Assembly: GCA_016808115.1 (NCBI GenBank)
Contig: JAEQBH010002191.1
Location: forward strand, 496,001 to 560,000
Length of the DNA stretch: 64,000 nucleotides
Direction of reading: 5' to 3'
Source of the DNA: Tetrastigma voinierianum
Taxonomy: Eukaryota > Streptophyta > Magnoliopsida > Vitales > Vitaceae
In this document: positions 58,560 through 64,000 of the stretch, in pieces
How positions within the stretch are numbered: position 1 is the first letter of the stretch
Layout: every line of letters begins with the position of its first letter
Made by a program: the position numbers and the translations under genes
The notes under the pieces: generated by a model
What the model saw: only the letters and a program-made list of their open reading frames with translations
Told to the model about the DNA's origin: nothing
Database searches by the model: none

Positions 58560-59600
58560 AACAGTGTGCTGATCGATTATTCGAAGGTGTGTGCTGGAAA
58601 GTGAAATGGGTGAGATACTGAAGCACTGCCACTCTTTAGAGTGTGGGGGCCATTTCAATGGACAGAGAACAACGGCCAAGGTACTACAATTGGGCTTTTA
58701 TTGGCCCTCTATATTCAAAGATGCACACTTGTTTGCAAAGTCCTGTGATTGGTGTCAAAGGACTGGGAACATTAGAATAAGAAATGAAATGTCGTTGACG
58801 AATATTCTAGAGGTAGAACTATTTTATGTATGGAGTTAATGACTTTATGGATCCGTCATCTTCGGCACAAGTACATACTCGCAAGCAGATTACGTAATCC
58901 AAGTGGGTGGGAAGTCATTCCAACCATTAGCCAGATGCCAAAGCTGCATCATGCTTTCATTAGAGTAACATCTTTTCAAAGGTTTGGGACCCTAGGACAG
59001 AATCGCAATGAAGGTTCACATTTCGTAATAACAAGTCAAGCTTGCATCACTCTTGGCCAACATGGGTAAGCATCGAGCTCACTGCATACCAATTTCTAAA
59101 GCAATGCAAGTGTCAAGTGTCGAATAGGGAAATCAAGAAAATCTTAGGAAAAGACGGGTTAATGTGACAAGGAAAGATCGATTTAACAAAATTGATGACA
59201 CCTTATGCTTATCGAATAGCTAAGACCCCATTAGAATGTCCTCAGATAAGATTTTCTATGGAAGGCATAATTCTACCTATAGAACTGGAGCACAAAGCAT
59301 ACTAGGCAACTAGAATGTTGAACATGAATCTCGAAATGGCCGGGAAAAAGAGGATGCTTCAATTGAATAAGCTGGATGAACTTCGACAAAATGCATTTGA
59401 TAGTTCAAGGATCTATATGAGAAACCAGCACGGCATGACAAGATCAATATACACCGAGTTTAAGTCGCATACTAAGATTCTCTTCAATTCACAATTGAAT
59501 TGTTCCCTGGAAAACTTAGGTCAAGATGGTCTGGGTCGTTTGTGATCACCCAAGTTTTCCCCTACGATAGTGTCAAGCTAACGCACCCTGAGAGAGGTCG
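58560..59600 (+). pseudogene. Athila integrase
   Basis: Zinc-binding HH-CC region at 58591-58790: ILKHCHSLECGGHFNGQRTT, LQLGFYWPSIFKDAHLFA and KSCDWCQRTGNI. The catalytic core is degraded (VWGIDFMGPF-like and SKWVE-like words are frameshifted at 58830-58920). Later SNREIKKILGKDGLM, LMTPYAYRIAKTPLECP, GIILPIELEHKAY and GKKRMLQLNKLDELRQNAFD match the C-terminal half. A final ITQVFPYDSVKLTHPE-like stretch near 59545-59590 marks the end. Confidence 0.85.
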
Positions 59601-60501
59601 ATTTAAAGTGAATGGGAAGATAAATGTTTTATCTAAAATAAATTTGAGAAGCACAAGTCCACCACAAGCTTGAAGCCAACATAAGTAATGCTAGCTACGA
59701 AATTTTTTGCCATAATTTTCTCGTGGTTGAGCACTGCTAAGGGACATACTTTAGTCGAGTTTAACGCGTTACTAAACAAAGCGCCACTGAGCAACCTAAG
59801 CATTTAAATCATTTCGTTCATCAGTTTGTTTGTTTTGAGTTTGCTTGGTTTGATTTTACTTGTTTTGATTTTGATTTGTATGTGTTGCCATGTTCAGAGG
59901 TTCCGAGTTTGCTGCAGCGATGGAGAGATAACATGGAAAGCTTCCAGCGCAAAGCTTCGGGGGGAGGAGTAGAGCCGGAACGGCAGGAGTTTTCTACACT
60001 TAGAAAAATTTGAAAAATCCTGGTTAATGGTCTCGTGAACGCCGCTGGCGTTGGAAAAATTCTTCGAACGCCGCAGACGCCGATTTTCAACTTTCGAATG
60101 TTGCGACACGCCTCACCGCCGCGACATCGACCATGGTTACGTAACGCTCAAGGTTTTCAACCCTGGCGACTTTCTAAAACCCTAACTTTCTACCTTTGCA
60201 TTCACCACGTGTCCATCCCAGCGTGTTCAAGATGCTCAGCCGTTACAAGATTCGTAATACTTTGGATCGATAAAGCTAAGATTTGCTCTCTCATCGAAAA
60301 TGGCCGTAGGTGCCTTTAGTTCCTAGATACGAGCAATGTTTATCATAGTGCCCACCAGGTGTTTGACTTTGGTTGTATGGGAAAGTGAAAATTTGATGAT
60401 TTTGGGCCACTCAGCTTCAGCCACCACACTAGGTGCTCCAGTACCTATCCGAGGTAGAATACAGCCTAGGTGTTCATTCCACTGACCTACCTAAAAGCCC
60501 C
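59601..60501 (+). other. Athila post-pol spacer
   Basis: No domain recognised. GC-rich island at 59930-60180. Contains short open frames only; typical of the region between pol and the env-position ORF. Confidence 0.5.
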
Positions 60502-60725
60502 ATGGCTTCCAAAGAAAAAACTCGGGATCCAAAAGGAACCGAAAAATTGAAGGACCATCTCATGACTACGAACATCATGCAAAAGTCTTCGCGAATGAGA
60601 GTGCATAGTTCGCTCACCCTCGCAAATCGCCTCTTCATTGGCGAGAGATTCCACCATCCCGAGGATTTTTTCGTAAAATCAGGACGCCCCCAACTGCACA
60701 CGTGTCAAGCGAGGGTGTCATTTTT
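60502..60725 (+). pseudogene. Start of Athila env-position ORF (Transposase_32-like)
   Basis: Met at 60502 opens MASKEKTRDPKGTEKLKDHL, a Lys-rich leader, then LTLANRLFIGERFHHPEDFF. Proteins in this position of Athila-type elements open with a basic leader and an 'F......ER.F' motif. The frame runs into the LTR at about 60725-60750. The rest appears at 63104-64000. Function unknown; similarity to true envelope proteins is not evident. Confidence 0.5.
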
Positions 60726-60749
60726 TTTTCCTGTTTACTATAAACTTAT

Positions 60750-63103
60750 AAACTTTAAGTTTGTTCATTCATATATCGTTAAGATTTAACTTAATACACT
60801 GTGAAAGAAATAATTACAAAATATATACAAAGATCCATAATAAGTGTTCAACATTTGATAAATATTTATGATTAAGTATAAAATAAACAAATACATATAC
60901 AAATATATTAAAAGGTCTTCCAAGTAAGTAATTTAGTGATGCGTGGCTCTTTAATCGCTGGATGGGATTGTCCTCGTCTCCGTTTCTTCTCAGACACTCC
61001 GGGATGAAAACACTCAAGTAAGCTCTACGCTGGGAATAATACATATGGATGACCGTATAACGGATCATCACACTCTCATACACATGCACATACCTCATGG
61101 CACACATTTACATATATTTATCCATTCTTCATCTACTTTTCTTATAACATGTTTCATTCTTATCATATTTCATATATACTTTTCATGTTATCTTTCACTT
61201 TACTTTCGTTTTCGTAATCAGATATCATCGCATAGCAAAGGTTATGTCATATCATATCATATGCTTTATAGATACTTATCATTTTCTTTTTGCGTTTCAG
61301 CGCCCAGAAAAACCTTAAACCACGAAAATAATCCTGAAACCAAGTACCATCACCATACTAGCATGCTTGATCTCTATCTCGGGATAAAAATCAAGGTACT
61401 ATCAATCAGACGACATAATCTCTGTCCACCCACCCGGGCAAGGGGCCGCTATAATGATCCCAACGGATCTTATGTCATCCACCCAAACTGGGCCTCGATA
61501 TCAAACCGTATGCCTAAAGAATTATATCCCTATAGGCATGCCATATCTATCCATCTACCATCGTATAGGAATCATTTTTAACAATCTTTTCGTGTATTAG
61601 AAAAGATATCTCTATATACATGAATACTCTAATGGGAGCACAAGCAATATGAGATATTCATTTTCAAATAATCTCTTATAAACATTTAACTATAATTTTC
61701 ATATAACATACTATATATGTATTATCTTTTAATCTTTCATAACATTATATTATCATAATCATGTTATGATGGTTATTTAATATAACAATACATTTATATA
61801 ACCTTTATACAATTTTAGTTTGAGAACCACTCGCTAACTGCTTCTAGGCAGCCCTCCTGGGGTTCATTTTCGACTAATTTTGGACTATACTTTCTTCATG
61901 CGAAAGTTATTCTCCCGATGTTCATTTGTACAAAAATTCGAATCAATTTATCGATCAAAGATAACCTGCTATGATTTAAAACAACCGAACTGAATCTGGC
62001 CATCGACCTGCTTTGAGACAAGATTTCCTATAACCTAATTGGTCCCTACTTTGACGAATTTTCAGCCCAAGAGGGTCCAATTCGATATACTTATTTCATA
62101 AATATTTGTTCTCCTGTAAGTCTAGTTTACTCCAGAAATTTGAATCACTCAATTTAGATGAGGAAACTCAACTCGATGGCCTAAATACCAAATTGTCTTA
62201 ACCCAAATCAGACACGTAATCGACCGAAAAACAGAGCATCACTCAATGTAATTTTCTGGGCCTATGGAGTCTAAATTTGACATACTCAGAATATTTGTTC
62301 TCTCAAAAGTATAGTTTACCTAGGAATTTAAATCACCTAATCTCTGATGAGTGATGGCTGGTTATGGCCTAAACAAAACATGGGTTGAAAAAACTACACA
62401 CCTCCCTAAAAACCCAACATTTTCTCTATACAAATCTTTTCCTATCGAGGACCACAACCAAAACCAATAAGGATTCTACATACCAAAGATATTCTAAACT
62501 CAAACAAGATCCAGCAAAAAATTCATACAAACAAGTCCATACAAATTTCATACAAGTTCCATGTCATATCCACAGGAAACCATAAATCCATACCTTTGAT
62601 CTCTTTGTCTCCTCCTCTTCCTTCTCTCTCTTTCTTCTTCTCCTCCTATCTTCTCTCCCCATCCTACCGCAGGAGCTCTCCCCTTCATACCAACAATGAG
62701 ATATTTTGATTCCAAAATAAGGCCGTTTCGCCTTTTACATTTTGTACTCCTCTTCCAGCTTTTTTCATTTGGTGCCCTTCTGTCTTTCTTCCATCTAATT
62801 GCAATCTTTACTTGTCTTATTTTTTCACTTTAGCATATATTCTTATTAAATTTATGGCCCTTGGGTCCTAAATTGGTAAATGACCCTTTACTCCTGGTCT
62901 CGTAGAAATTCTAGTTTATTATTTTTATTTTTAAATTTGTTTATTCCAAAAATATACATTTACTTTATGATATTCAAAACATGCTATAAAACTCAAATGC
63001 AGAATTGGTGTTACAAACTCACTTATTTATTCTAAAAATATGTATTTATTTTTATTATACCCAAAACAATATAAAACCGTCGGTATAATTTTGGGGTGTT
63101 AAG
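60750..63103 (-). mobile_element. Solo LTR, TTAACACCCC variant of the TGTAACACC family
   Basis: On the minus strand it starts TTAACACCCCAAAATTATACC near 63103, parallel to the LTRs at 5949 and 36540. It contains the paired module (62096-62190 and 62283-62375) and GCTTACTTGAGTGTTTTCATCCC-like 3' part. No primer site or polypurine tract borders it. The low-coordinate edge is uncertain (60730-60800) and no target duplication was found. An open frame of 178 codons at 61045-61581 lies wholly in it and is low-complexity. It splits the env-position ORF of Athila. Confidence 0.62.
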
Positions 63104-64000
63104 AAAAACCATAACCAGCAAGCGGTGGGGGCTACAACGATGGTCGTAAGGGAATACAACCTAGCGCCTCATGTGCTTTTTTTTTTTTTTTTTTTTTTTT
63201 ATGAAAGTACGGCATTGGGTTTTGGTAGACTGTATAAGGAAGTCTATCAATGCTTACTATAACCTTGAGCCTAGAAATGCCTAACCACAAGGATAGGCTC
63301 TATGCAAACCCAAACTACCCCGAGATCCTTAGGATGCCCACTAATGCAGCCATGTGAGTGAAGTTAAACAATGAGGCACGCCAGGCACTTTAAGGCCAAA
63401 CACTCTTGGTGCATATATCCCTAAGGTGTGGTGATTCATTTCATCACCCCTCTCGCCTCATTCCAACAACGAATGGGCGTGAGGTGACGTAAAAGGGCAT
63501 TGCTCAACTATGCCATCATTCAAGACATCCCTTTATGTCGGGCAACAGTCATAGAGGACGCAATCTTTATAACCGGACGCTTGGGGTCAGAACTTTAGGC
63601 ACCCTTTCTCATCTATGGGTTGTACACGAACGCAAGGGTGCCGCTAAAGGATAATGAGGCCTGGATCCATAAGGCCATAGTCATTAAGAAGGACAAGCCG
63701 GGTGTCCCCCGATCCAAGGCAGTTTATGACTCGGGTCATGAACCTTCGGATGAGGAAGAACTGACAGTATGAAAAACTTTGTTTGGCATACGAGAGGCGA
63801 CCCTGAGAGAGGTTGGACGACCATTCACCACCTCTCCACCCCCTCCACCACCACCCACGGAGCCGAATGTCCCCAATCCTTCTCTTCCCTTAGAGGACCA
63901 GGTTCAGGACCTCACTTCCAAATTAGAGGCCTACTGGGACGAGACCCAGGAGCATCAGGTTTCCTTGAGCCAAGAGGTAGATGGGCTTAAGGCTGACATG
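63104..64000 (+). pseudogene. Continuation of env-position ORF (Transposase_32-like), open at window end
   Basis: The plus strand reads AVGATTMVVREYNLAPHV, a T run (63177-63200), then VRHWVLVDCIRKSINAYYNL. Farther on RKRALLNYAIIQDIPLCRAT and VIEDAIFITGRLGSEL then FLIYGLYTNARVPLKDNEAW, HKAIVIKKDKPGVPRSKAV and SGHEPSDEEELTV. A Pro run (about 63824-63860) and a coiled coil KLEAYWDETQEHQVSLSQEV reach the last base. Order and wording match the plant transposon-protein class. Stops and shifts occur at about 63250, 63480 and 63595. Confidence 0.65.
63177..63200. repeat. Poly-T run
   Basis: About 24 consecutive T within the env-position ORF; it may be a small insertion. Confidence 0.9.

Larger units (their letters stand above)
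52927..64000 (+). mobile_element. Athila-type Ty3/gypsy element, runs off the window
   Basis: 5' LTR 52927-54146 (TGATGAGTGCCC...CGCCTATCA), tRNA-Asp primer site, then gag (from 54373), protease (56257), RT-RNase H (57246-58350), integrase (58570-59600) and an env-position ORF (60502 onward), all on the plus strand. A second LTR is not reached. A minus-oriented LTR (about 60750-63103) interrupts the env-position ORF. The left flank AACCC (52922-52926) is the candidate target duplication; its partner lies outside. Most in-frame stops fit single C-to-T or G-to-A changes. It disrupts the Ulp1-like gene. Confidence 0.88.

Noticed and set aside
61045..61581. 178-codon plus-strand open frame
   Set aside because: Lies antisense within an LTR, His/Tyr-rich low complexity, no motif and not conserved in the sister LTRs.

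Overview
This is a TE-dense stretch of plant nuclear DNA, with no bacterial-type operons, CRISPR arrays, rRNA genes or tRNA genes that I could see. The window holds plant Ty1/copia and Ty3/gypsy LTR retrotransposons (tRNA-iMet and tRNA-Asp type primer sites), Ac/Ds-like hAT elements, an RPP13-like CNL leucine-rich-repeat pseudogene, and a multi-exon Ulp1-type protease relic with short GT-AG introns. The LRR sequence resembles CNLs of woody eudicots such as grapevine, but the species cannot be fixed from this window. I see no gene that is certainly intact; nearly every coding stretch has stops, frameshifts or an insertion.

Layout. 1-11.7 kb: a 36-bp minisatellite, then a minus-strand gag-like gene of the 'putative gypsy type transposon' class. 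It is split into three pieces by a long TGTAACACCC-type LTR (about 1067-5949, itself carrying two inverted Ds-like hAT elements) and by a solo Athila-like LTR (7688-9461, perfect AACAT target duplication). 11.7-14.1 kb: another solo LTR. 14.3-19.8 kb: a structurally complete but decayed minus-strand copia element. 20.6-48.5 kb: remnants of a duplicated NLR locus (LRR pseudogene 39.3-41.1 kb plus repeated 3'-flank segments). One segment was split by a plus-strand copia element (21403-37774, ATATG duplication) that later took in a 9-kb chromovirus-like gypsy element and a gag-pol-less gypsy derivative. Another was split by a mosaic Athila-like element (42388-47543, CCTTT duplication).

48.5-64 kb: a plant transposon-protein (Transposase_32-like) relic; hairpin-rich spacer; a six-exon Ulp1/C48 cysteine-protease gene on the minus strand whose upstream exon is cut by an Athila element; then that Athila element (5' LTR 52927-54146, tRNA-Asp primer site, gag, protease, RT-RNase H, integrase, env-position ORF) to the window end, itself interrupted by a third TGTAACACC-type LTR.

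The order of events can be read from nesting: NLR duplication first, then copia/Athila insertions, then gypsy insertions within them, then deletions and LTR-LTR recombination. The observations most worth following are the hidden Ulp1 gene, the inverted Ds-like pair, a perfectly base-paired hairpin shared by two LTR families, a roughly 180-200-bp duplicated module in three related LTRs, and the inverted-LTR Athila mosaic. Family names rest on motif recognition by eye; no database search was run.
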